Shown: positions 1-10,880 of the stretch, piece by piece
Position numbering within the stretch: the first letter of the stretch is position 1
Layout: the number at the start of each line of letters is the position of its first letter
Source of the DNA: Dama dama
Taxonomy: Eukaryota > Chordata > Mammalia > Artiodactyla > Cervidae
Direction: 5' to 3'
Assembly: GCF_033118175.1 (NCBI RefSeq)
Contig: NC_083696.1
Span: 41,339,001 to 41,403,000 of the forward strand
Length of the DNA stretch: 64,000 nt
The notes under the pieces: model-generated
Told to the model about the DNA's origin: nothing
The model's database searches: none
The model's input: the letters and a program-made list of their open reading frames with translations, nothing else
Position numbers and translations under genes: made by a program

Positions 1-644
1 GGCTTGCAAAATGGGAGCAGGAGGAGAGGCCAGGAGGAACTGTGGTGTTGAGCAAAGAACTTTGGATTTAGAGTGTGAAGGCTTGGGTTCCTGTCCCAGT
101 TCCGACACTGACTAGCTCTGGGATCTTGAGCAAGTCACCTTACCTCTGTGACTCTTGGTTTCTGTACAGACAGTCTCTGATTTATGATGGTTTGACTTAC
201 AGTGTTTTGACTTTATGATGGGACGAAAGTGATCCACACTCAGGAGAAACTGTACTTCAAAGTTTGTATTTTAAGTTTCCTGATAGTGATAGGCAGTATC
301 CTCTCCTAAGATGCTGGGCAAGTGGCAGCAGGCTGCAGCTCCCCACCAGCCACACCATCGTGCCGGGAAACAACCCACATACTTGCACCCATTCTGTACC
401 CAGAGCATCATTCTATTTTTTACTTTCAGGACAGTATTCAATAATTATATGAGGGATTCATCATGTTATTATAAAATAGGCTTTGTGTTAAGATGATTTT
501 GCCCAATAATAGGTGTCTGTAAGTGTCCTGATCACCTTTAAGGTAGGCTAGGCTGAGCTATGATGTTCAGCAGATTAGGCATATTAAAAGCATTTTCAAC
601 TTAAGCTATTTTCAATTTATGATGGGTTTATCAGGATGCACCCC

Positions 645-842
645 ATCTTGGCTCAGACAGTAAAGAATCTGCCAGCAATTCAGGAGACTCGGGTTCGATC
701 CCTGGGTCGGGAAGGTCCCCCAGAGGAGGGAATATCTACCCACTCCAGTATTCTTGCCTGGAGAATTCCATGACAGAAGAGCCTGGCGGGGCTGCAGTCC
801 ATGGGGTTGCAAAGAGTTGGACACTACTGAGCAACTAACACT
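645..842 (+). mobile_element. Bov-tA-type SINE in BMP1 intron region
   Basis: Forward copy: gggttcgatccctgggtcgg as B-box region, then cactccagtattcttgcctg and ttggacactactgagcaac. Confidence 0.87.
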
Positions 843-1204
843 TTGACTTTTTCACACTTTCAGCCCAATCATAAGATGAGGAAGATCTGTGTCTGTAAAG
901 TGGGAGTTGTCCTGACCTACCTTTGAAGGTGGCTGGGGACAGTCAAGTTAGATAATGCTTTTGAAAATACTTCATAAGCTGTAAGCAAAAACAACATGGG
1001 TGCTTAGCTTCTGGGTATATCTACACTTGCCACTGCACTGGGGAAGGGATAAAGATACACTAGGAGAAGACAAGCCCTTACGCTGGATTCAAGTTCACCA
1101 CCTCTGTCCTGGGACGGCCTGGCTGAGAACAGAGGGGTTCCCTGTTTCTCCAGTTCTGGAACCCGTTTCTGGGACAGAGAAGGGCTGGCCCGTACCGAGT
1201 GTAC

Positions 1205-4200
1205 CTGCAGCTTTGATGGAAGATCTGCGGGTTGCACGCTGTCTGAGATCCGCAGCCTGCTGCACTTGGAAGGCCCTCAAGTCCTCCTCATCCAGGGCGA
1301 TGTCCCCAAGGAAGGCAGCTGGAGAGAGAAGAGGCCGGGAGAATCAGTCCCCTTGTGAAGCACTGACAGCCTGACCCCGTGGCCACCGCCCCTGGCCCTC
1401 ACCGCAACTGTAATCCTCAAATGCCTTCTAAGGAAAAGGAGTAGTGGGGGTCCAGCTTTGAGGATCTTTTGGGAAGCTCAAGCTCATTTTTCAGTTGAAA
1501 TCTCATCAAAGCTGATGCTCAGCCCCACCAGACTCCTCAAAGACAGGGTCATTTCATGTATTCCATCATTCTTTAGCAAATGCCTAGTAATGTCTCAACA
1601 GTAAAGAATCCACCTGCAAAGCAGGAGATGTAGATGGGGGTTGGATCCCGGGTCAGGAAAATCCCCTGGAGGAGGAAATGGCAACCCACTCCAATATTCT
1701 GGCCTGGAGACTCCCACGGGCAGAGGAGCCTGGTGGGCTATAGTCCATGGGGTCACTAAGAGTCTGAGCACACAGTAAGAACCTACTGCGGGCCAGGTGC
1801 TACTCTGGTGATTAGCAAGACAGAAGTGGTCCCCACTCGCCTGTCGGAAACTGACTTTCAAAGATATACAAGTAAACAAAAACAGAGGTGGAGAATTCCA
1901 GGGAGGGACGGGTATTACCAACAAAATCAAAGGCATTAAGAGGACAGAGTATCTACTTTGGGGGTCCATAACCTTGGCATTGTGCTGGGGATGTGGAATT
2001 TACTTAACAATTGCCATTTCAATTACACTGAGGGGGACCCTATGAATAAAAATGGGAGCAGGTAAGTGTGGTAGGGAAGTCAGGACACCTGATGGACTTG
2101 GAGGAAAAGGTTTAACAGGGATTCCAGTTCTGAGTCTCAAAGATCTGGGCGAAAAAGTGTCCCCCACCCCAGGGCGTTTTGATTTCTGGTGCTGTGGGGA
2201 GAAGTTTCCTGAGGGGTGTATGCCCAGCAGTGGGATTGCTGGGTCATAAGGCAGTTCTATTCCCAACTTATTTTAAGGAATCTCCACACTGTTCTCCATA
2301 GTGGCAGTACCAGTATGCATTCCCACCAACAGTGTAGGAGGGTTCCCTTTTTTCACACCCTCTCCAGCAGTTATTGTTTGTAGACTTTCTGATGACGCCC
2401 ATGCTGACTGGAGTGAGATGACACCTCACTGTGGTTTTGATTTGCGTTTCTCTAATAATGAGTGATGCTGAACATCTTTTCACGAGGTTTCCAGAGGGAT
2501 GGACTAAACGGTCCACTTTCTGAGAAATACAGGGGGAGCTGAGCCCTTTGGAAAGTTCTTTGGAAGGTGCTCAGATGCAGGCTTCACGCCGGGCTGCCGG
2601 GGGTGGGGGGCAGGAGGGGCGCTGGAGGTGGCGCAGAGAGCAGCCTCCCGCAGATCCACCCACAGCGACATCTGCTTCTCATCCCAGTGCTACAGAGGCC
2701 TGGCCGGCAGCGTTACACAAACTGTTCTAACCTTGAGGCCCTGCACACAGGTTTTTCCTCACCAGCTGGCCCGCTGGGTGGACACACACACACACCCCCC
2801 TAGTCATCACCACAGCGTCACACACATAAGCCAGTGCTCCACCAGACTCACAGTGACATCCACACCTGTGCCATCCAAAACAAGAGCTAGAAAAGTCACA
2901 GAGACATTCCTGCACACACGGGCAGCACCCACACCACCCCTTCTGGTGGTGGGAGGCACTCGACATACATTTGTTCAAGTGAAGTGTCATGCTGACATAC
3001 TTCAGGCTTGCAAACATGTGCCGACAGACACTCACTCTTCGACAGGTGTGACCTGGAGCTGCCTGGCAGAACGTGGAGTGACTTTAGCAGTTGTCTAGGC
3101 CAGTGTCCCATTTTACAGATGTGGAAACTGAGGCCCAGAAGGGCGATGATTTAATGGAGATCATGCTGCTAGTCACCACCAAGGCTGAATTTATACCTCA
3201 GGCCTCCCAATTCCCAGTCCAGTGCTCACTGCACTCGAGTTTGTCAGCTTGGAGAACCCACATTCCAAATTGTTTCTTTAGTTGCTAAATCATGTCTGAC
3301 TCATTTGCGACCCCATGGACTGCAGCCCGCCAGGCTCCTCTGTCCATGGGATTTCCCAGGCAGGAACACTGATGTGGGTTGCCATTTCCTTCTCCAGGGG
3401 ATCTTCCACCTTCCACCTCCTGCACTGGCAGGCAGATTCTTTCCCAGTGAGCCACCAGGCAAGCCCCATATTCTAAATACATATACACAAAAATACTCAT
3501 TCTGAAACACACATCCACCAAAAAATATACACATCACAGACAGTCCTAAAACACACATGCAGAAGCTCCAACACACACAAACCAACTGCAAGTTCCAAAC
3601 CCGTTAAGCCAGTAATAGTAGCAATAATGACACCTTAGTAAATATCTGTTGAAATTTGCCTTGCGCTTTCCTGTTGACGAAGTGCTCTCACATTAATGAA
3701 TTCATTAATCCTGGCCCACCAGGGATATGCCCAATAAGCCAAACTCCAGCCATACAGTTGCCAAGGAGCATCCCATTACAAACTCTTAGAGAAATAACCT
3801 AGTGGTTAGATTTGAGCCCTCCTCCCTGACTTGAGCAGGCCTTCCCCGGTGGCTCGGTGGTAAAGAATCTGCCTACAATGCAAGAGCCACAGGAGACGCA
3901 GGTTCAACTCCTGGGCTGGGAAGATCCCATGAAGGAGGGCATGGCAACCCACTTCAGTATTCTTGCCTGGAGATTCCCATGGATAGAGGAGCTTGGCGGG
4001 CTACAGTCCATGGGGTTGCAAAGAGTCGGACATGACTATAGTGACTTAGCACGCATGCTCACGCCAGCCCTGACTTGAGAGATCAGAACACTTGAATGTG
4101 AGACGGGAAACGACTTGGCCAAGGTCACCAACTGGTAAGTGGCCCAGAATTTCTTCCTCCACATGGGAAAGATTTTCTTACTGAAAACATCACCCTTGGT

Positions 4201-7200
4201 GGCCTTGGCTCAGCAACTGATGGGATAGCAATACAAGGTGCTTCTCAGCTGACATACAAGGGTGGTCTGAGCAAGGACATGGGATGGGAGATAGACCCCA
4301 CAGAGGTGGTGGTGAGTCCTGTGTGCTAAAGTTCACACACACCCAGTGCCACGTGAATGCCCCTACACCTCGGCTCTCTTTGCACCTCTGCACAGACACT
4401 GTACCCCCAGGCTCACACCTATAGGCATCACAAGGATTCAATGTGACTGGATATTTAAACTCATCTTCAGACATGGCAGCAAAGAACAAGGTCTTTGGAG
4501 TCAGACAGGTCTGCTTCGAATCTGCGTGACTACTTCTCACTGACAAGTCACAAAAATTCTTCTAAATCTCAATTTTCCCCTACATAAAAAAGGAGCTAAT
4601 AAAAGAATCTGTCTCCCAGGATAACTGCACAAAATAAAGCATGTAAAGAAAGCATCCAGCCCAAAGCCTGGAGCATAGTAAGCACCCACTAAATGATCAC
4701 TGTTAATATCACCCCAATAATAGCCCCATGGTCTCAAGGTCAGCTCTCTACTTTCAAGGCCATACAGTTTTCACCCACACAGGCTTCTGGGCTCAGTGAA
4801 GCCCCTGAAAAGCAGAACCTTTAATTCCAAGTACAGAGGCCACAGAACTGTGCTGGCGTGCAGGAGCAAGGCAGTGTGGAGGGCTAGGTGAGCAGAAGGC
4901 AGGACCAGTCCTGGGCTAGGCTAGAGGCCCTGGGCTAGGCTAGAAGTGGAGCACTCACTGTCAGCAGCGCCCAGTGGTGTGAATGTCATGACTGAAGAAT
5001 GCGTGGGAACTGAGGGGGGAGGGTTGATGGGATGGGCAGAAGAGCCTTATGGCCACGGGTTGAAGGCCCTGACTATGTGCAATGCCCTCCAGGGCAGTGA
5101 GGGAAACTGGATTCTGAAGAGTCCAGGAAGCCCCTCCTCACCCAGAAGGAAGGGTCAAGGTCAGAATAGTAGTTGTTTTCAACATGGAATCAAACGTTTT
5201 GTTGTTTTCAGGCTTTAACTCAGCCAGGAGCATTTATGAATGCTCCAGAGCCAGTCCTCAAGCAGGAGATGAGAGACATCAAGCTGCATCCTTTGCACAC
5301 ATCCTTCAGTTGGCCTTGGGACTCCGCAGAGTCCCTGCCTTTTTGGAAGGACGGAGAGGAGCCTGGCTGGTGTGTACAGGCGTCCTCTACAGGTCCCACC
5401 CATCACATAAATGCAGGCTTCTAGCAAGCTTCTAGCTGGGGGAGGACATACTCAAGCTCCTGCAAGTGTTTGTGTGTGTGTTTAGTCGCTCAGTCATGTC
5501 TGACACTTTCTGGCACCATGGATAGTAGCCCACCAGGCTCCTCTGTCAATGGAATTTCCCCAGGCAAGAATACTGAAGTGGGTTGCTATTTCCTCCTCCA
5601 GGGGATCTTCCCCACCCAGGGATCAAACCCAGGTCTCCTGCATTGCAGACAGATTCTTTACCACTAGTGTCACTTGCGAAGCCCCCCTGCAAGTGTTTGC
5701 ACATACTTAATCACAGGCATACATTTACACACAGGGGCATATTTGCACATACACGTGTACTCAGGAGTATCCACATGCACAGCTGAATAGACTTGCCCAT
5801 AAAGCAGGGACACACCCACAGACGTGTAAAAACACACTCACTGCTTCCCTGTGCAAGCCCCAGTGTTTTCAGATACACAAAGAACTGTATGTGCACACCC
5901 CATTTCACAGGCTACACCCCCTCACTGAAGGAGAGGGGTGCCTTCAGAAGTGAAGAGGAGAAGCGAAAGGGAGAGTAGCTGAATCCCTCGGCTATCCTTA
6001 GGAGGTCTTTAGTGATGCACTCTACTACGTCCCCTCCTCCCCCAATATCTTCTCCCAAAATCCCTGGAGAAACTAGAATTTCTGAGAGCTGCTTCTTCCA
6101 GGAGAGTCCCATTGTTTCCCTGTTCATCCCGAGTCCAGGGAGATTATAAGCCTTTTCCTCCTCCCTTGGGGCACCAAAAGAGAAGGTGACTCATGGAGCA
6201 GGGGTATAGGTGGGTGGGTGACTCATACAGCATGTCTGGAGGGGGGAAAGTGGTCTGGCAGGAGAAGGAATTGCTTCTCAACCTCCAGAGCCTATAATCT
6301 AGTCCTCTGAGGCCCTGTGAAGTCCAAATCTGGGTTACAAAGCCCCTGGGATAAGGATGGTGAGCTACTAGACCACCTGGTCTCCCCACAGCACATCTCT
6401 GAGCTGCCAACTGAGGCAGAATTAAGGTCCCTGCTGGCTCGGGAGCATCCTGTGGGCTTCTCTGCTGAATGGAGCAGCTGCGTCCCAATTCTTGCCTCTA
6501 TGGTCTCTCCCAGAGCCCTGAGTCATCTGGAGCGGCCAGAAGGAACTGGGAATCTTGGGAAACGATTTCCTTGATGGTTTGGCATCCTAGCGTACAAAAA
6601 ATGAGGGCTGAGTCGCAATCTCCCCGGGAGAGAAAAAGAGGGCTTGGTGGAAACAGCTCTGAGCACACACAGGCTATTTTGGCTTCCTGCCCTTTGCTGT
6701 GGTCTTGCCAGAACCTCTCCAGGGTCTCAAGGGTCTTAATTCTGTCCTTACTGCCAACAGTAACCATAACTCTTGACAGTCAGAAGAAGGAGAGGGAAGA
6801 GAAGAGAGCTGGAGAGCATCAAGCAGGTACAGCCAGGTGCATTCAAAGGAAGTCAAGACAGACACCATCTGCCACCAGCATCTGGAGGTCAGGGCTCAGC
6901 TGGGGCAAGAGGTGACGGCAGGCAGGAGAAGTTAACACAAACAGAGGAAAGAATCTGGGGACCTGAGGCCCAAGGGTGCTGATATGGGGTCTTAGGAGTC
7001 AGGCAGGAGGGAGGAGGGGCTGTACCAGTCACACTGAGGAGGGAAGCCTGCCCTGACCCCAAGTCTTGGCCTTGTCAGGCTCTCCTGGCCACCCCTCGGC
7101 CTGGCCCAGCTCCCCACGAGCCTCACTTCACCCTAGTGGAGAACTTGCTCCAAAGCCTTCGTTTGAAGTTCCAACTCAGCTAGCCCCACCCAGCCAGCAT

Positions 7201-8594
7201 GAAATCTGAGACTGGGATGGAGCCCTGAACCTCCGCTGCTCCAAAAAATTGCTCCAATTTCCAACTGGTAGTGAAATACATCAGCCTGGCTTCCTTCCTA
7301 TTCCTTAAGGCCTTGTCCAGCTCTATTTCTCCATGAAGATCTCCCAAACCTTCCCGGTGTACTGTGATCACTGTTTCTCTGCCAGCACCACTACCATGGG
7401 GCAAGAAGCTCTTTGAGCCTTTAAGGGCTTTCCCTCAAAGGTGGCACGTAAGACATCTTGGTTTGTGCAGTTGGTTCATCCACAGGTGTCCTGTGCCCCC
7501 TCTGGACTGTAAGCACTTTGAGGGCAGGGAGTCTGGCTTATAATTCTATCTCTCACAACATCAAGCCTGATGGCCTGGTACCTTTCCGTAATGGAATTCT
7601 CCAGGCAAGAATACTGGAAGGGTAGCCATTCCCATCTCCAGGGGATCTTCCCCACCCAGGGGTCAAACCCAGGTCTCCTGCATTGCAGGCAGATCCTTTA
7701 CTGTCTGAGACACCAGGGAAGTCCAAATGCAGGCCAGTTGAATGAATAAATGACACAGGACGGGATTAGGAAGATATTCTCTTTTCCTGAAAACCAAGCC
7801 TATTTGCTCAGAAAAAAAAAAAAAATGAAGTCAGTGTGCGAGAAAACAGGGGGTAAGCCACCAACATTTATTTAGTGTTTCCTGAGTGTTAAGCTCTAAG
7901 ATGCATTTTACATGTGTTCTCACATTTAATCTTTACCACCAACTCTACGGAGAAATGTATTATCAGTTCCATTTTACAGGTGAGAAAAGCGAAGTCCAGA
8001 GATGATAATTACTGTTCCCAAGATGCTACAGCTAATGAGTTGTGGGTCCAGGATTGAGAGCTATGTCTGCCTGCCTGCAAAGCCCACACTCTGGCCACTT
8101 AGCCTTATGTCCATCCCAAGCCCAGTGAGAAAGATGGAGGCTAACGTCTGGTTTGCTCACAGCCCAGCAGGCGTGGAGGAGGAAGGGCTGAGTGAGGGTT
8201 TGGCTTCTCCTCCTCCCCCTGGAAGGTCCCTTATGCCTGCAGTTCGTTCTGCTCCATCACCCAGAGAGGGGTCCCCTGGGTCAGAACCAGAGCAACCTGA
8301 CCTCCAGTCTCTCGTGTCACCCACAGGTATGTCTAGAATTCCAAGTACCCCGAGTCATTCCCCTGGCCCTGACTATTTGGAGACAGTCTGAAATCAGAGG
8401 CTGGAAGTCGAGGAAAGGTTCTGCTATCTTATGCCCTGTGTCTTATCTTGTCCCTGGCAGCCTGTTCAGGGTCATCTGATCATGCAAACGGCTGGAGTGC
8501 AAGACCATCTGGTCACTCTGGTGGGGGGGCAGGAGGGGAATCCCTCTGGGCCCAGCAGGAGTGAAGGGGTTACACCAGGTCTTCATGGACAAAG

Positions 8595-8634
<40 letters not shown>

Positions 8635-9083
8635 CCGGGGCCCTGACCTGGGCTCATTAACCTCCAGTGTCTGCAGGATGGAGAGAGCTGATACACAGTA
8701 TCTGAGTTTCGTTTTTCCCCCTTTCCACCACCACTTGGCCTGGGCAGGGGCCTCTGGCACACAGGGACAGAAGTCAGTCCCAGTCCTGAGCTGGCTTCTC
8801 TGACTTTTGACAGCTGTCTCTGAGGTCTCACTAAACTGCTGCTGCTGGTGGGGAAATGGGATCCCCAGGGGGCATGATCTCAGAGGATCCCTTGAAAAAA
8901 AACTTTTCTTCCACTTGGGCTGGGTGTGTGGGGGGGGTTTCTCAGGAGACCTGCTTCCTGGGGATGGAGGCCTCCCGGAACCCAGCCGGACAGATGTGCG
9001 GCGGCTAGGGCAGCCCAGACAGACAGGATGGAAAACACCAGTATGCTGGAGCCCCGGATCTGGCAGAAGGGAAAACTGCGTGT

Positions 9084-9121
<38 letters not shown>

Positions 9122-9621
9122 GAGTTTGGCCGGAAAAGTTTCCAGTAGAAGGAAAAGCCTCCTTGGCTACAGGTTTCCTCCCGGTATCCCGGGAGGAACC
9201 CTTCTGGGGTCACACCAGAGGTAGCCACTGGGCAGCTCATACCAATCGCAGCAAAACTTCAGTCCCTAAAATTCCCCCAGCCACCCCCCCACTCTCTCCC
9301 TCTTTCTTTTGTTCCCCACTGCATTGCCAACCAGGCAGCTCCCGGCTTCCCACACCGGACTGTCCTCCCCCGAACCCTCAAGCAGCCGGCGCCTCCCTCC
9401 GGGCCCCGGGCCGCCCGCGTTCGGCCCTGGCGCCCCGGGGCCCGACCGGCGGGGTGGGGGCACCTACCCGCCTTGCAGGGGTCTTTGTAGTTGAGGGGCT
9501 CTGCGTCGTCCTCCTCCCCCAGGTCATAGGTGTAGTCGGCCAGGTCGAGCGGCCGGCCGGGGCGCGCTAGCAGCAGCAGCCAGAGCAGCAGCGGCAGCGG
9601 CGGGCGGGCCACGCCGGGCAT
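1205..9621 (-). CDS. BMP1: BMP1, 5' part (coding exons 1 and 2)
   Basis: This is the start of bone morphogenetic protein 1 (tolloid-type procollagen C-proteinase), a secreted astacin metalloprotease that trims procollagens and other matrix precursors. Exon 1 coding part is 9468-9621: ATG at 9621, a Leu-rich signal peptide (residues about 1-24), then the propeptide start with LADYTYDLGEEDD and LNYKDPCKA. It ends at a GT donor (gtaggtg) in phase 1. Exon 2 is 1205-1318 (114 nt, phase 1 to 1), entered after a ctctctccag acceptor and left at gtacac; it reads AAFLGDIALDEEDL and LRAFQVQQAADL, then a basic stretch RQRATRRSS. Joining the exons restores the family sequence ...KAAAFLGD. Later exons (rest of the propeptide, astacin, CUB and EGF domains) lie beyond position 1. 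Residues from known mammalian BMP1 fix the frame. Start choice rests on the signal peptide and family match. Confidence 0.95.
1598..1775 (+). mobile_element. Bov-tA-type SINE in BMP1 intron 1
   Basis: Forward copy lacking its first bases, from cagtaaagaatccacctgc to gggtcactaagagtctgag. Confidence 0.83.
2205..2510 (-). mobile_element. L1 ORF2-end fragment
   Basis: On the minus strand the bases read ELPYDPAIPLLGIHPSG, an L1 ORF2 landmark, with broken frames on both sides. Confidence 0.8.
3279..3467 (-). mobile_element. Bov-tA-type SINE
   Basis: Reverse copy from aaatcatgtctgactcattt to tgagccaccaggcaagcccc. Confidence 0.85.
3841..4053 (+). mobile_element. Bov-tA-type SINE
   Basis: Forward copy from cttccccggtggctcggtgg to tagtgacttagcacgc; an MIR-like piece follows. 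Confidence 0.85.
4490..4695. repeat. MIR-type old SINE
   Basis: Shows the MIR layout of ggagtcagacaggtctgc, a central conserved part and agcatagtaagcaccca. Confidence 0.55.
5480..5684 (-). mobile_element. Bov-tA-type SINE
   Basis: Reverse copy from tttagtcgctcagtcatgtc to gtcacttgcgaagcccc. Confidence 0.85.
7590..7723 (-). mobile_element. Bov-tA-type SINE, partial
   Basis: Reverse partial copy from atggaattctccaggcaag to gacaccagggaagtcc. Confidence 0.83.
7870..8110. repeat. MIR-type old SINE
   Basis: Contains the MIR-like core cattttacaggtgagaaaa and a gctaatgagttgtgggtcc segment with long decay. Confidence 0.55.
8595..8632. repeat. (CA)n microsatellite in BMP1 intron 1
   Basis: About 19 CA units on the plus strand. 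Confidence 0.95.
9085..9118. repeat. (CA)n microsatellite near BMP1 exon 1
   Basis: About 17 CA units, 350 bases into BMP1 intron 1. Confidence 0.95.
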
Positions 9622-9631
9622 GCTGGCGGGC

Positions 9632-9662
<31 letters not shown>
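9632..9662 (-). repeat. GCC trinucleotide repeat in BMP1 5' UTR
   Basis: About ten uninterrupted GCC units (GGC on the plus strand) end roughly a dozen bases before the BMP1 start codon. They lie in the likely 5' untranslated region. Confidence 0.9.
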
Positions 9663-9764
9663 GGCGCGCCCGGACGCGGGAGCGGGCGAGGGGGAAGCGG
9701 AGGACTGGCGGCGAGGGGAGGGCGCTCCCGGCCGGCCGCTCTCCCCCCGCTCTCCCACCTCTTC

Positions 9765-9896
9765 CCCTTCCCTCTGCTCGCCCCCCCTCCTTCCTGTCTC
9801 CCGCCCCCTCTCCGGCCCGGCTTCTCCGCTCTCCCTTCCCTTCTTTCCGTCTCTTTCCTTCTCTCCCTCCCTCCCTCTCCCCCTCTTTAGGGAAAT
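9765..9896. repeat. Polypyrimidine/polypurine tract
   Basis: The plus strand is almost all C and T for about 130 bases (mirror-like CCCTCC and CTTTCC runs), so the BMP1 sense strand is almost pure purine. It sits upstream of the BMP1 ATG within the CpG island. Confidence 0.8.
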
Positions 9897-10467
9897 GAGC
9901 TCGCTGGAGGGCGGGTTTTCGCCTGGAGCTCGGCCCCCCTCGGGGCCGGGACGGAGATCGGCCGGGCCGGGACGCGAGCCAGCCGGAGGCGGGGAGGGCA
10001 CGGAACCGGCCGGCCTGGAGGGGGCTCCCGCGGCGCGGAGCGCGAGGCGGCGGGGCCGGGGAAGGGGCGCCCGTGCCCGGGGTGTCCGGCCCGAGCCCCC
10101 TCCTGGGCCTCCGGACACGCCGTCGGGTCGACCGTGCAGCCTCCGCCCCGCTCTGGGCCCCCCTCGTCTCGGGCTGCGTCTCCCCGCCTGCGGCTGTCGC
10201 TCTCTCGGGTCCTTGGACCCTCGCTCTCGCCCATCTCGGTCCCTGTCCCTCTAGTTCGGTCCTTCGGTCTCTCGCCGTCTCCGTCTCGCTCCCTCCCTCG
10301 GGAGACGCCACTGGAGGGCGCCTGGAGCCCGCGGATTGCTCCCCAGTCTCCTCACCCCGGGATGGGGGAGAACGGGAAAGCCGGCTTGGCGCCCCCAAGG
10401 CTCTAGCCATCCCCTGGCCGGCCCCCACCAAAGCGGGGCTGTGAGAGGACAGACGAGGTACACCCTT

Positions 10468-10672
10468 CGTTTTGCAATCAGGATGCTTTAATGTTTGATG
10501 GTAGGAGCCCCCTTGGGCCCTAGGGGCTGCTTCTCCTCTGCCCACCTCTCCCCACAGCTCCCATTTCTCCAGGGCCAGTCCCAGTGGAGTCGACAGGATC
10601 TGCTTCCTGCCAGTCTGCACAAGACCCCTTTGCTCCTGGATCTTTGCTGTCCCTTTGGGGCTTCCTGAGGCC
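10468..10672 (-). other. SFTPC: SFTPC exon 6, untranslated 3' exon
   Basis: Exon 5 continues ten bases past the TAG stop to a gtgagc donor at 10870. A matching acceptor (tttgcttcccag) opens at 10672. The segment is non-coding and runs to a poly(A) signal, matching the six-exon plan of mammalian SFTPC with an untranslated last exon. The 3' end is an estimate from the signal. Confidence 0.8.
10487..10492 (-). terminator. SFTPC poly(A) signal ATTAAA
   Basis: ATTAAA on the minus strand, about 390 bases after the SFTPC stop codon and inside exon 6. Cleavage is expected 15-25 bases further on, near 10468. Confidence 0.75.
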
Positions 10673-10880
10673 CTGGGAAGCAAAGAAACACTGTTTATTA
10701 TGTGAGGGGGAAGGAACGGAGTGGGTGTTTGTGAACCTTCCTTCCCGGGAGCTCTGTAGGTGACCCCGTTGTGTTGGGTCCCCCAGTGCCTGGTCAGCTG
10801 ACATGAAGAGGTGGCCCAAACCGTCCAGGGCTGCGTCTGTTCCCGGGCCCTGGAGGTCACACCCGCTCACCTGACCAGTC

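Larger units (their letters stand above)
1319..9467 (-). other. BMP1 intron 1
   Basis: This 8.1 kb stretch between the two BMP1 exons has no further exon that I can support. It holds Bov-tA-type SINEs, an L1 3' fragment, MIR-like segments and two CA microsatellites. The unique-looking part is about 5.9-7.5 kb. First introns of developmental genes often carry enhancers, but nothing in the bases proves one here. Confidence 0.7.
9350..10340 (-). promoter_or_regulatory. BMP1: BMP1 CpG island, promoter and 5' UTR
   Basis: The stretch is very GC-rich with dense CpG, and it covers BMP1 exon 1 and about 700 bases upstream on the minus strand. No TATA box is seen close to the ATG, as is usual for CpG-island promoters. 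The exact transcription start cannot be read. Long open frames across it on both strands reflect base composition and are not genes. Confidence 0.75.

Noticed and set aside
1..1000. BMP1 exon 3 expected after exon 2
   Set aside because: No stretch on the minus strand matches the next propeptide part; the region is MIR-like DNA and a SINE, so exon 3 lies outside.
8443..9240. 265-residue open frame on the minus strand with two Val-Cys runs
   Set aside because: The VCVCVC runs are translated CA microsatellites in BMP1 intron 1.
9259..10860. 533-residue open frame on the minus strand
   Set aside because: Only the part from 9621 to 9468 is real (BMP1 exon 1). The rest is GC-rich promoter, SFTPC 3' exon and intron read through by chance.
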